From contig UQXJ01000007.1 in assembly GCA_900545015.1 (NCBI GenBank), positions 1 to 64,000 on the forward strand: a DNA stretch of 64,000 nt. Reading direction: 5' to 3'. Below the pieces are notes generated by a model. The model did not search any database and was not told the origin of the DNA. It saw only the letters and a program-made list of their open reading frames with translations. Of this stretch, positions 42,815-51,945 are shown one piece after another (positions within the stretch are counted from its first letter, which is position 1; every line of letters starts with the position of its first letter). Both the position numbers and the translations under genes were made by a program. This DNA is from an uncultured Mollicutes bacterium (GTDB lineage: Bacteria > Bacillota_I > Bacilli_A > RFN20 > CAG-826).

Positions 42815-43432
42815 ATGCCAAAGACTTTTAAGCAAAACAAAGAAATTAAAGAGAAGCGAAGAGAAAATATTCTCGACACTTCGTTAAATTTATTCATCAA
42901 ATATGGATATGAAAACGTATCCATTGATTCAATTTCTAATGCTTTAAAATGTTCACACAGTTTGCTCTACCACTATTTCATAAATAAAGAGGAAATTTAT
43001 AAAGCCTTAGATGATACTAGTTGGTCGTTATTAAATGAAATATTTTTGTCCCTTGATGAAACAGATCCTGGATTTAAATTAATTCAGAAACTTACAGACG
43101 AAATATTTAATTTAATATATATAGAAGATAGAAACGCTAAACTTATTGCTTTGTTTTTTGAAGATAAATTAAATAAAGTAAATGGTGGATTATCAATTAA
43201 AGATTCTTTATCGAAAAAGAAAATATTCACTTTAATTTTTAAATCTCTCTCTATTATTAAAAAAGGTATAGATAAAAACGATAAATTTAGCATTAATGAA
43301 ATTGTTATTTTATATTTTTCTTTTATTAAAGATAGTGCATTAAATAAAATTCATTATCCAAATTTATTTAAATCAAAACCTGATATAAATTATTTCTTTC
43401 TATTAATTAATAAGGAGGATGCAAATGTCTAA
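42815..43432 (+). CDS. TetR-family transcriptional regulator
   Basis: 205 residues. N-terminal TetR helix-turn-helix: KEKRRENILDTSLNLFIKYGYENVSIDSISNALKCSHSLLYHYFINKEEIYKAL. The C-terminal ligand/dimer domain is diverged and lysine-rich. First gene before a two-subunit ABC exporter, overlapping it by eight bases, so it probably represses its own operon until a transported compound binds. Its own start lacks a ribosome site and lies about nine bases from the predicted transcription start. Confidence 0.9.
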   Translation: MPKTFKQNKEIKEKRRENILDTSLNLFIKYGYENVSIDSISNALKCSHSLLYHYFINKEEIYKALDDTSWSLLNEIFLSLDETDPGFKLIQKLTDEIFNLIYIEDRNAKLIALFFEDKLNKVNGGLSIKDSLSKKKIFTLIFKSLSIIKKGIDKNDKFSINEIVILYFSFIKDSALNKIHYPNLFKSKPDINYFFLLINKEDANV

Positions 43433-45257
43433 AATTTTAAGATTTTTGAAGAAAAAGCGGTATGTAATTTCGATTATCGCTATTGCTATTATTTGCCAGT
43501 GCTATCTACAACTCATGCTTCCTGAATATATGGGTAAAATTACAAAACTCATCGTTTCTTCATCGGATGATAAAGTACAAAATATTCTTGTTACAGGTGG
43601 ATGGATGGTATTTGTTGCTTTTGGCGTTGTTTGCTTAGCAACTATTCAAAATATTTTAGGTTCTTATCTTAGTGCTTTTGTTGGCAAAGAATTACGTATT
43701 GAAGTTTTTTATAAAGTAAATAATATTTCTTTATCTCAATATAATTCTTTTGGGACTGGTACTTTAATCACAAGAACCACAAACGATATTGAGCAAGTTA
43801 AAACTTACATTTTAATGGCTATAAGAATCGTTTTCATGTCACCTACTTTTATGATTATTGGTTTAGCAAAAGCTTTAGGAGCTGATTCTAGATTAACAAT
43901 AGTTTTAGCGATTTGTATTCCTTTAATTATTATATTAATGTGTATCCTTCTTAAATTAGCTAATCCATTATTTAAAAAGATGCAAGAAAAGATTGATAAT
44001 CTTACAATTGTTACTCGTGAAAATTTAACAGGTGTTCGTGTTATTAGAGCTTATAATCAAGAAGAAACAGAATATAAAAAATTTAAATTTGCTAATACTG
44101 ACTTAGCAAAAACACAAAAGAAAGTTAATAGAATCATGAGTTTTGCTAATCCTGTTGTTTCTATTATCTTTAATATTGCTTATATTGGAATTTTTGCTCT
44201 TGGATTTTATTTTATAAATGGTCAATCATTTTTGGTTAATGGAACAATGAATACTGATGTTTTAAATGTCATTTCTAATGTTGTCGTTGTTGCTCAATAC
44301 GCTATGCAAATCATGCAATCATTTATTATGTTTGCAATGATTTTAATTATGCTCCCTCAAGCTAGTGTTTCAGCAAAACGTATTAATGAAATTTTAGAAA
44401 CAAAAAATCCAATAAATGATGTTGAAGTTGATGAAAAATCAATGGAACAATTTAAAAATAGAAAAGAAAAAGGTGTCCTTTCCTTTAATAATGTTTCTTT
44501 CGCTTATCCTAATAGTGATAAAAAATGTATAGAAGGCATAAGTTTTGAAACAAAGCCAGGAAAAACTACTGCTATTATTGGTTCCACTGGAAGTGGAAAA
44601 TCAACAATCATAAATTTAATTCCTAGATTTTATGATGCTACTGAAGGAAATATTACACTAGATGGTGTAGATATTAAAAAGATTAAAGTAAAAGATTTGC
44701 GTGATCAAATTGGATTTGTTCCTCAAAAAGCAAATTTATTTAAAGGAAATATTAAAGATAATATTAGGTTTGGTAAAAAAGATGCAACTGATGAAGAAAT
44801 AAATAAAGCACTTGAAGTTGCTCAAGCTGAACATTTTATTTCAAAACTTCCTGACGGATTAGATACTTTTGTTTCTCAAGGCGGTAAAAACTTCTCAGGT
44901 GGTCAAAAACAAAGACTTTGTATCGCTAGAGCTTTAGTTAAAAAACCTGAAATTTATGTTTTTGATGATAGTTTTTCAGCACTTGATTTTAAGACAGATG
45001 CAAGACTAAGATACGCATTATCAAATTATATCGGCGACTCATCTGTTATTGTTGTTGCACAAAGAATTTCATCGATTTTAACAGCAGATACTATTGTTGT
45101 TTTAAATGATGGAAAAATGGTTGGAAAAGGCACTCATGAAGAGCTTTTAAAATCATGCCCTGTCTATCAAGACATTGTTAAATCTCAACTTGATGAAGAT
45201 GAAATCAATAAAACTTTAAAGATGAATAAAGAAGTAGCTTTAGGAGGTAACAAATAA
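43425..45257 (+). CDS. ABC exporter half-transporter, degenerate-site subunit
   Basis: 610 residues: six-helix exporter domain (about 1-320), then an ABC domain with Walker A IGSTGSGKST, Q-loop VPQKAN, signature FSGGQKQR, Walker B EIYVFDDS and an H-loop region in which the switch histidine is replaced (VVAQRISS). The aspartate in place of the catalytic glutamate after Walker B and the missing histidine mark the inactive-site partner of a heterodimer such as BmrC or TM287. AAGGAGG at 43412-43418 fixes the start at ATG 43425 rather than 43419. Substrate unknown; probably drug or peptide export. Confidence 0.92.
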   Translation: MSKILRFLKKKRYVISIIAIAIICQCYLQLMLPEYMGKITKLIVSSSDDKVQNILVTGGWMVFVAFGVVCLATIQNILGSYLSAFVGKELRIEVFYKVNNISLSQYNSFGTGTLITRTTNDIEQVKTYILMAIRIVFMSPTFMIIGLAKALGADSRLTIVLAICIPLIIILMCILLKLANPLFKKMQEKIDNLTIVTRENLTGVRVIRAYNQEETEYKKFKFANTDLAKTQKKVNRIMSFANPVVSIIFNIAYIGIFALGFYFINGQSFLVNGTMNTDVLNVISNVVVVAQYAMQIMQSFIMFAMILIMLPQASVSAKRINEILETKNPINDVEVDEKSMEQFKNRKEKGVLSFNNVSFAYPNSDKKCIEGISFETKPGKTTAIIGSTGSGKSTIINLIPRFYDATEGNITLDGVDIKKIKVKDLRDQIGFVPQKANLFKGNIKDNIRFGKKDATDEEINKALEVAQAEHFISKLPDGLDTFVSQGGKNFSGGQKQRLCIARALVKKPEIYVFDDSFSALDFKTDARLRYALSNYIGDSSVIVVAQRISSILTADTIVVLNDGKMVGKGTHEELLKSCPVYQDIVKSQLDEDEINKTLKMNKEVALGGNK

Positions 45258-47356
45258 TGCCAGGTCCAAGAAAAATGGCTATTAGTAAGCCAAAAAATGC
45301 TAAAGCTACTACTCATAGAATGCTTAAAGATTTTAAAAATGAAAGAATTAAAATCATATTTGTTATTGTTCTTGCTATCGCTGGAGCAGTTTTAAGTATA
45401 ATCACACCAATTATATTAGGTAATTTCTTAAACAACGCATTGCCTAAAGAAGGTAGTGATATTACAAGTAGTCCATTATTTAATTTTGACTTTATAAATA
45501 ACGTAATTACTATTAAATGGGATTACTTCTTCTCCAATTTTGGATTAATGTTAGGCCTATACGCAGCAAGTGCTATTTTAAGCTGGGCGAGTGAATTTAT
45601 TACAGTTGGAATTTCTACTAAATACGCTTATGACTATAGAGATAAAATAATTCAAAAATTAGATAAATTGCCTTTAAATTATTACGATAAAGTTCCTTAT
45701 GGAGATACACTTTCAGTATGTACAAACGATGTTGATAATGTTTCAAGAAATTTGCAATCAATCATCGTTCAAACTACAAGTGGTATTGCTTTGTTTTTAG
45801 GATCATTAATTGCAATGTTTATTTACGACTATAGACTTGCATTTATCGCTCTTATTACGCTTCCAATTACATTAATTGTTGTATTTTTAATAGCTAAAAA
45901 TAGTCAAAAACTCTTTAAGTCTTATAGAAAAGAACTTGGTATATTAAACGGAAAAGTTGAAGAAAATTATGCTGGAATTGATGTTATTAAATTATTTAAT
46001 AAAGAAGAAGACGTTGAAAAAGAATTTGATGAAGTAAATAAAAGAATGTCTAAAGCAGACTTCCTCTCTCAATTCTTTGCAGGTTTTATTTTCCCAACTA
46101 CTATCTTTATTAATAATGTTGCTTATGTTGCTATCGCTGTTGCAGGTGGCGTCATTGGTCAAGTTGGTACAATCATAACATTCTTAAATTTATTAAATTT
46201 ATTCACTAGACCATTCCAACAAATTGGTCAAATTGTAAACATTATCCAAAGTGTTTTAGCAAGTGCTGAAAGAATTTATACTTTGCTTGACGAAGTTGAA
46301 GAAATTCCTGATAAAGAAACTGCAATTAAAGATAGTAATGTAATCGAAGGTGAATTTGATCTTAATCATGTTTATTTTCAATATTTAAAAGATAAACCGT
46401 TAATCGAAGATTTCACGTTGCACGTTAATAAAGGTGACACCGTTGCAATCGTTGGCCCTACTGGCGCTGGCAAAACAACAATGGTTAACCTTATTATGAG
46501 ATTCTACGAAATTACGAATATAGCTAATTTTGATGACTTAAGAAGAAAAACAATTGCTTGTTATAATGAAATTAATAAATTAGTCGATAACCCAGAAATC
46601 AAATCAATTTCTCTAAATGAAAGCATCGATATTAAAGATGAAACAACAATTCAAAGAGAGAAATTAAGTGAGTATTTATCAAACATTATCAAAGAAAATA
46701 AAGATAAAGATGAATTAATTCAAAAATTAATTTTCATCAAAGATCACTTAATTAATGTTTTCAATAATGGAAATATTAAACTTGATAATAAAACAATTTT
46801 TAATTATACACGTGGCGCTTTAAGAGGCAGTGTTGGTATGGTTTTACAAGATACCTGGCTCTTTAAAGGAACAATAAGAGAAAATTTATTATTTGGAGAC
46901 ATTAATGCAACTGATGAAGAAATAGATAATGCTTTAAAAGAGGCACACATCTATCATTTTGTTCAAACATTACCTGGTGGTTTAGACTTTGTACTTAATG
47001 AAGATGGCAATAACGTTTCTCAAGGTCAAAGACAGTTATTAACAATTGCTCGAGCAATCTTATCTAAACCAAAAATTATGATTTTAGATGAAGCTACATC
47101 TTCAGTTGACACAAGAACAGAAAAACAAATCCAAGATGCTCTTGATAAAATTATGAAAAATAGAACATCATTTGTTATTGCTCATAGATTATCAACAATT
47201 AAAAATGCAAAACTTATTATCGTTATGAAAAAAGGAAAAATTGTTGAAATCGGATCGCATTATGAACTGCTTGCAAAAAATGGTTTCTATAAAGAATTGT
47301 ATGAATCTCAATTCAGTGGAAATAACCCAATGAGCAAAGAAGCAGAAGCAAGTTAA
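45257..47356 (+). CDS. ABC exporter half-transporter, catalytic subunit with NBD insertion
   Basis: 699 residues: exporter transmembrane domain, then an ABC domain with Walker A VGPTGAGKTT (about residue 400), Q-loop MVLQDTW (about 528), signature VSQGQRQ, Walker B IMILDEATS with the catalytic glutamate, and switch histidine in IAHRLST. Residues 420-503 (46514-46765) are an extra ~84 residues, highly charged and helical, between RFYEI and the NGNIKLD strand, where relatives have three to five. The flanking motifs are intact, so this is an insertion and not damage. Its ATG overlaps the partner's stop (TAATG). Forms the heterodimer with the preceding gene. Confidence 0.93.
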   Translation: MPGPRKMAISKPKNAKATTHRMLKDFKNERIKIIFVIVLAIAGAVLSIITPIILGNFLNNALPKEGSDITSSPLFNFDFINNVITIKWDYFFSNFGLMLGLYAASAILSWASEFITVGISTKYAYDYRDKIIQKLDKLPLNYYDKVPYGDTLSVCTNDVDNVSRNLQSIIVQTTSGIALFLGSLIAMFIYDYRLAFIALITLPITLIVVFLIAKNSQKLFKSYRKELGILNGKVEENYAGIDVIKLFNKEEDVEKEFDEVNKRMSKADFLSQFFAGFIFPTTIFINNVAYVAIAVAGGVIGQVGTIITFLNLLNLFTRPFQQIGQIVNIIQSVLASAERIYTLLDEVEEIPDKETAIKDSNVIEGEFDLNHVYFQYLKDKPLIEDFTLHVNKGDTVAIVGPTGAGKTTMVNLIMRFYEITNIANFDDLRRKTIACYNEINKLVDNPEIKSISLNESIDIKDETTIQREKLSEYLSNIIKENKDKDELIQKLIFIKDHLINVFNNGNIKLDNKTIFNYTRGALRGSVGMVLQDTWLFKGTIRENLLFGDINATDEEIDNALKEAHIYHFVQTLPGGLDFVLNEDGNNVSQGQRQLLTIARAILSKPKIMILDEATSSVDTRTEKQIQDALDKIMKNRTSFVIAHRLSTIKNAKLIIVMKKGKIVEIGSHYELLAKNGFYKELYESQFSGNNPMSKEAEAS

Positions 47357-47370
47357 TAGTGAAAAACCTT

Positions 47371-47391
47371 GCAAAAATCAACTATTTTTAG
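47371..47391. repeat. Dispersed motif, copy C
   Basis: GCAAAAATCAACTATTTTTA preceded by GAAAAACCTT, between the ABC operon and its terminator. Confidence 0.65.
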
Positions 47392-47420
47392 AGAAAGAGT
47401 AGGCATTTCTACTCTCTTTT
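47392..47420. terminator. Bidirectional terminator, ABC operon / FGGY kinase
   Basis: AGAGTAG (47396-47402) pairs with CTACTCT (47409-47415) around GCATTT, followed by CTTTT on the plus strand. It overlaps the last codons and stop of the convergent kinase gene. Confidence 0.8.
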
Positions 47421-48980
47421 AGTTTCTTTATTGTTTCTTTCTTTTATATGAGACAAAGATTTATAAGGTCTTTCTAAGCCTGGATAAATCTGAAGATACA
47501 CTTTTTTATAAAGCTCTTCATAGACTTTTACTGCTTCTTTATTCGGTGTAAATACTTTGTCATATCTCACCATATTTTTCTTAACTTCTTCTAAATTTTT
47601 ATATGTTCCTAAAGCAAGAAATTGACACGCTGCACAACCCAAAGTGGAGTTTTCATTTGTCTCACTTTTAAACACTGGAAGATTAAATAAATCACTTGTT
47701 ATTTGGCAGATTGCATCACTCTTAGATCCGCCTCCACCAATAGTTATGTATTCAACTTTCGTATGAGATCTTTTTTGAATGCTTTCAAGTCCTTCTTTTA
47801 AAGCATAGCCAATACCTTCAATGATTGCTCTATAAAGATGATATTTTGTGTGTACATCATAAAATCCAACAATTGCACCTTTAGCAAGTGGTCTTGATAA
47901 TCCTGGTCCCCAATATGGTTGTAAGACAAGACCATCAGAACCAGGAGCAATTTCCATAATCTTTTTATTTAAAAATTCTTCTGGCGCCATCTTTTCGATT
48001 TTCGCTTCAACCGAATCCGCTTCGCCAAATTCTTTTACAAACCATTTTAACATCCAATATCCTCTATAAACTTGATATTCAAGAGAATAATATCCAGGAA
48101 AACCTGTAATATAAGCAGGTAAGAATTTTTCTGGTTCATAATATCTTTTATTAATCACTGCAATTGATGATGCTGTTCCATAACTTATATGAGCACTAGA
48201 TGAATCAATTTGTCCACTTCCAAAAGCTTCACATGATTTGTCATTTCCAGTAGCTATATATTTTAATCCTTCAGGAAGTCCTGTTTCTAAACTTGCTCTC
48301 TTCGAAATAGCTCCAATTACTTCTCCTGCTTTATAAATATGAGGCATCAATCTTGAATCAACATTAAAAATTGAACCTTTTAAATTATATTTTCCAGTCC
48401 ATTTCCCAGTTCTAAAATTTATAGGATAATGTCCAATCATATTTGAAGCGCTATCTCCTAGAATTCCGATTAATCTATAATTCAAATAAGAACTTAAAGG
48501 AGAATAATATCTTACTTTTTTCCAAATTTCTGGTTCATTTTCTTGAACCCAAATAGCAGGTGTTCTTTTTCTATTTAAAGTAACCGCATCTTTCATTCCA
48601 ACTACCCAAAATAAAAAGTTATTAATTAAAGGCAATGGCTTTTTAAGTTCTGCTTGTCTTTGGTCTAACCAAATAATAGCAGGTCTTAAATTACTATAAT
48701 TTTCATCAAGAAAGCAAGATGAATCTCTAAAGCAAGTTGCTGAAATTGAAGAACATTTTTTAACAAGTTCCTTATTTTTTTCTGTAAGTCTTTTTGCAGC
48801 TTTGCACATGCATTCATAATAAAAATCAGGATTTTGTTCTGCGTACCCTGGCCTCATTGAAAAATAAGGTGATATATATTGTTCTTGTTCAAATGCCAAA
48901 AACTTACCAAATTTATTAACTATAGAAACGCGAACACTTTGTGTTCCGTAATCAATTGCAATTACATAAGTGTCTTCCAT
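47409..48980 (-). CDS. FGGY-family carbohydrate kinase
   Basis: 523 residues of the FGGY/ASKHA fold: N-terminal phosphate-1 motif VIAIDYGTQSVRVSIV, PGYAEQNPDFYYE, SATCFRDSSCFLDENY with IIWLDQRQ, a central GTASSIAVI (phosphate 2) and the C-terminal adenosine motif ITIGGGGSKSDAICQITSDLFNLPV. The family includes xylulo-, glycero- and ribulokinases; the substrate here cannot be decided. The ATG at 48980 lies only six bases from an extended -10 (TGCTATAAT), so the mRNA is probably leaderless. Single gene. Confidence 0.9.
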   Translation of the reverse strand: MEDTYVIAIDYGTQSVRVSIVNKFGKFLAFEQEQYISPYFSMRPGYAEQNPDFYYECMCKAAKRLTEKNKELVKKCSSISATCFRDSSCFLDENYSNLRPAIIWLDQRQAELKKPLPLINNFLFWVVGMKDAVTLNRKRTPAIWVQENEPEIWKKVRYYSPLSSYLNYRLIGILGDSASNMIGHYPINFRTGKWTGKYNLKGSIFNVDSRLMPHIYKAGEVIGAISKRASLETGLPEGLKYIATGNDKSCEAFGSGQIDSSSAHISYGTASSIAVINKRYYEPEKFLPAYITGFPGYYSLEYQVYRGYWMLKWFVKEFGEADSVEAKIEKMAPEEFLNKKIMEIAPGSDGLVLQPYWGPGLSRPLAKGAIVGFYDVHTKYHLYRAIIEGIGYALKEGLESIQKRSHTKVEYITIGGGGSKSDAICQITSDLFNLPVFKSETNENSTLGCAACQFLALGTYKNLEEVKKNMVRYDKVFTPNKEAVKVYEELYKKVYLQIYPGLERPYKSLSHIKERNNKETKRE

Positions 48981-48986
48981 ATTGAA

Positions 48987-48995
48987 ATTATAGCA
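48987..48995 (-). promoter_or_regulatory. Extended -10 promoter, leaderless kinase mRNA
   Basis: Minus strand TGCTATAAT is a perfect extended -10. Six bases then separate it from ATG 48980, so transcription should start at or within two bases of the start codon. Confidence 0.6.
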
Positions 48996-49071
48996 CTATA
49001 AAGCATTTCAAATAAGAAAAGATAAAAATGACACATTTATATATATAAATGATTAAAAATAAGGTGATTTA

Positions 49072-49080
49072 TGATATAAT
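49072..49080 (+). promoter_or_regulatory. ppdK promoter (extended -10)
   Basis: TGATATAAT, a perfect extended -10, with no good -35. A leader of about 37 bases with TGGAGG precedes ATG 49124. Confidence 0.65.
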
Positions 49081-49123
49081 TTTCGCAGTTGTAAAACAAC
49101 GCCTATTATGGAGGTTAATTTAA

Positions 49124-51799
49124 ATGGCAAAACAACATAAATATGTTTACCTCTTCAAAGAAGCTCACGGATTAGGAAAAGAACTTCTCGGAGGTAAGGG
49201 TGCTGGTTTAGCAGAAATGACCTATATTGGAGTACCAATTCCACAAGGTTTCACAATTTCTACTGAAGCATGTACACTTTATTATCAAAGTGGCAAAAAA
49301 ATGCCTGAATCATTAATTAAAGAAATTGATAAAGGAATTAAAGAAGTCGAAAAAGAAACAGGAAAATCATTCGGTGCATTAGAAGCTGGTAAAACTCCAC
49401 TTTTAGTTAGTGTTAGAAGTGGTGCCAGAGTTTCTATGCCAGGTATGATGGATACAATTTTAAACTTAGGTTTAAATGATAACGCTGTTAAAGTACTTGC
49501 TGAAGTTAGCGGCAATGAAAGATTTGCTTATGACTCATATCGTAGATTCATCCTTATGTTCACTAACATTGCTAAAGGCTGGCCAAGAACAGACATGGAC
49601 AAAATGTTAGAAAAAATTAAAGAAGATAACGGATATAAAGTTGATACAGAAGTCACAACTGAACAATTAAAAGCTTTAGTTAATGACTATAAGGCTTACT
49701 ATAAAGAGAAATTTGGCGAAGATTTCCCTACAGATCCATATGTTCAATTACACGAAGCTGTTGAAGCTGTCTTTAGATCATGGGATAACCCAAGAGCTAA
49801 CGTTTATAGAAAGATGAACTCAATTCCATACGAATGGGGTACAGCTGTTAACGTTCAATCAATGGTCTTTGGTAACTTAAATAGCAATTCAGGTACTGGT
49901 GTTGCATTCTCAAGAGATCCATCAACAGGTGCTAAAAAGGTTTATGCAGAATATTTACCACAAGCACAAGGCGAAGATGTTGTTGCAGGTATCAGAACAC
50001 CATTCCACGTCGATTACTTAAAAGAACAAATGCCAGAAGTTTATGCTCAATTCGAAAAAACTATCAAGGCTATGGAAGCTCACTATAAAGATATGCAAGA
50101 TATGGAATATACTGTTGAAAACGGTAAACTCTATTTCTTGCAAACAAGAAACGGTAAGAGAACAGCTGCTGCTGCTTTACAAATCGCTCTTGATTTATTA
50201 GATGAAGGTGTCATCACTGAAGATGAAGCAGTCTTAAGAGTTGAACCAAAATTACTTGATTCATTATTACACCCAACATTCAACCCAGCAGATTTAAAGA
50301 AAGCTATCGCTATCGCAAATGGTAACCCAGCTTCTCCAGGTGCAGGTGTTGGTCACTTATCATTCGATGCTGCAGATGCAAAAGCTAGAAAAGAAAAAGG
50401 TGAAAAAGTCCTTCTTGTTAGAGCTGAAACATCACCAGAAGATATCGAAGGTATGGTTAGTGCAGAAGGTATCTTAACTATGAGAGGTGGTATGACATCA
50501 CACGCTGCTGTCGTCGCTCGTGGTATGGGTAAATGCTGTATTACAGGTTGTTCAGCTGCTATCGTTGATGAAGAAAATAAAACACTTACAATCAATGGTA
50601 AAGTTTATGGTGAACAAGATACACTTTCAATCGATGGTTCAACAGGTGCTGTCTACGAAGGTGCAATGCCATTAATTCCAGCAGATACAAAAGCAGGTAA
50701 CTTCGGAAGAATGATGAAACTTGCTGATAAATATAGAAGATTAAGTATCAGAACAAACGCTGATACTCCAAAAGATGCTATCCAAGCTGTTGAATTCGGT
50801 GCTGAAGGTGTCGGATTATGTAGAACAGAACATATGTTCTTCTCAGCAGACAGAATCTTCCACATGAGAAGAATGATTCTTGCTGATACAGTCGAAGAAA
50901 GAGAATTAGCATTAAGTGAATTATTGCCATATCAAAGACAAGATTTCTATGGTTTATTCATGTCAATGAAGGACTTAAAGAACATCAATGTCAACGTTCG
51001 TTTACTCGATCCACCTCTACACGAATTCTTACCAACTGAAGAAGACAAGATTAAAGAATTAGCTGATTCTTTACATAAATCAGTTGAACAAGTTAAAGAT
51101 AGAATTGCATATCTCCACGAATTCAACCCAATGATGGGACACAGAGGATGTAGACTTGACGTTACATATCCAGAAATCGGAAGAATGCAAGCAAGAGCTA
51201 TCATCGAAGCTGCTATCAAAGCAAGTAAAGAATTACACAGAGAAATCGAACCAGAAATCATGATTCCATTAACACTTGACTTAAAAGAATTCAAGTTTGT
51301 TAAATCAATCATCTGTGGTGAAGCTGATAAAGTTATCGCAGAAAACGGTGTCAATATGAAATACCATGTCGGTACAATGATTGAAATCCCAAGAGCTGCT
51401 TTATTATCAGGAGAAATTGCTAAGGAAGCTGAATTCTATTCATTTGGTACAAACGACTTAACTCAAATGACATTCGGATTCTCAAGAGATGACTCATCAA
51501 AATTCTTAGGTTCATACTATGAAAATAAGATTTTCGAATCAGATCCATTCCAACACGTCGATCAAAAAGGCGTTGGCAAACTCATTAAGATGGCTGTCAA
51601 AGACGGAAGAGAAACAAGACCAGAACTTCTTTGTGGAGTTTGTGGTGAACACGGTGGCGATCCAGAATCAATCGAATTCTTCAATAGAGTTGGATTAGAC
51701 TATGTTAGCTGCTCACCATTCAGAGTCCCAATCGCAAGACTTGCTGCTGCTCAAGCTGAAATCTTATTAAAGAGAGAACAAGCTAAGAAAGCAAAATAG
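49124..51799 (+). CDS. ppdK: Pyruvate, phosphate dikinase
   Basis: Interconverts pyruvate + ATP + Pi and PEP + AMP + PPi; in fermenters it often runs toward pyruvate and ATP. 891 residues: ATP-grasp domain (KGAGLAEMTYIGVPIPQGFTIS, SVRSGARVSMPGMMDTILNLG), the phosphohistidine domain with GGMTSHAAVVARGMGKCCITG, and the PEP/pyruvate barrel (GAEGVGLCRTEHMFF, MGHRGCRL, SFGTNDLTQM, CGVCGEHGGDP). Codon use differs from its neighbours: many more C-ending codons (ATC, TTC, AAC, GAC), as in very highly expressed genes. Monocistronic with its own terminator. Confidence 0.98.
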   Translation: MAKQHKYVYLFKEAHGLGKELLGGKGAGLAEMTYIGVPIPQGFTISTEACTLYYQSGKKMPESLIKEIDKGIKEVEKETGKSFGALEAGKTPLLVSVRSGARVSMPGMMDTILNLGLNDNAVKVLAEVSGNERFAYDSYRRFILMFTNIAKGWPRTDMDKMLEKIKEDNGYKVDTEVTTEQLKALVNDYKAYYKEKFGEDFPTDPYVQLHEAVEAVFRSWDNPRANVYRKMNSIPYEWGTAVNVQSMVFGNLNSNSGTGVAFSRDPSTGAKKVYAEYLPQAQGEDVVAGIRTPFHVDYLKEQMPEVYAQFEKTIKAMEAHYKDMQDMEYTVENGKLYFLQTRNGKRTAAAALQIALDLLDEGVITEDEAVLRVEPKLLDSLLHPTFNPADLKKAIAIANGNPASPGAGVGHLSFDAADAKARKEKGEKVLLVRAETSPEDIEGMVSAEGILTMRGGMTSHAAVVARGMGKCCITGCSAAIVDEENKTLTINGKVYGEQDTLSIDGSTGAVYEGAMPLIPADTKAGNFGRMMKLADKYRRLSIRTNADTPKDAIQAVEFGAEGVGLCRTEHMFFSADRIFHMRRMILADTVEERELALSELLPYQRQDFYGLFMSMKDLKNINVNVRLLDPPLHEFLPTEEDKIKELADSLHKSVEQVKDRIAYLHEFNPMMGHRGCRLDVTYPEIGRMQARAIIEAAIKASKELHREIEPEIMIPLTLDLKEFKFVKSIICGEADKVIAENGVNMKYHVGTMIEIPRAALLSGEIAKEAEFYSFGTNDLTQMTFGFSRDDSSKFLGSYYENKIFESDPFQHVDQKGVGKLIKMAVKDGRETRPELLCGVCGEHGGDPESIEFFNRVGLDYVSCSPFRVPIARLAAAQAEILLKREQAKKAK

Positions 51800-51814
51800 T
51801 TAAATCAATTAAAC

Positions 51815-51843
51815 AAAAAGTCCGCAAATTGCGGGCTTTTTTA
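51815..51843 (+). terminator. Intrinsic terminator after ppdK
   Basis: AAAAAGTCCGC pairs with GCGGGCTTTTT (one G-U pair) around AAATT, ending in T6. Confidence 0.9.
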
Positions 51844-51921
51844 TTTATATATTAATTAACTACTAATTATTTACTTATTTTTTACTTTTCTAAATTTACT
51901 TTTTCTTTACTTATGCAAGCA

Positions 51922-51945
51922 AAATAAAAAGAAACTTTCGCTTCT
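51922..51945 (-). terminator. Small terminator at the end of the rpmH operon
   Basis: Minus strand AGAAGC-GAAA-GTTTCT followed by TTTTTATTTT. The 5' arm overlaps the stop region of the 83-aa gene. Confidence 0.6.

Noticed and set aside
50947..51354. 135-codon minus-strand frame opposite ppdK
   Set aside because: Long antisense frames result from the biased codon use of ppdK; no independent support.
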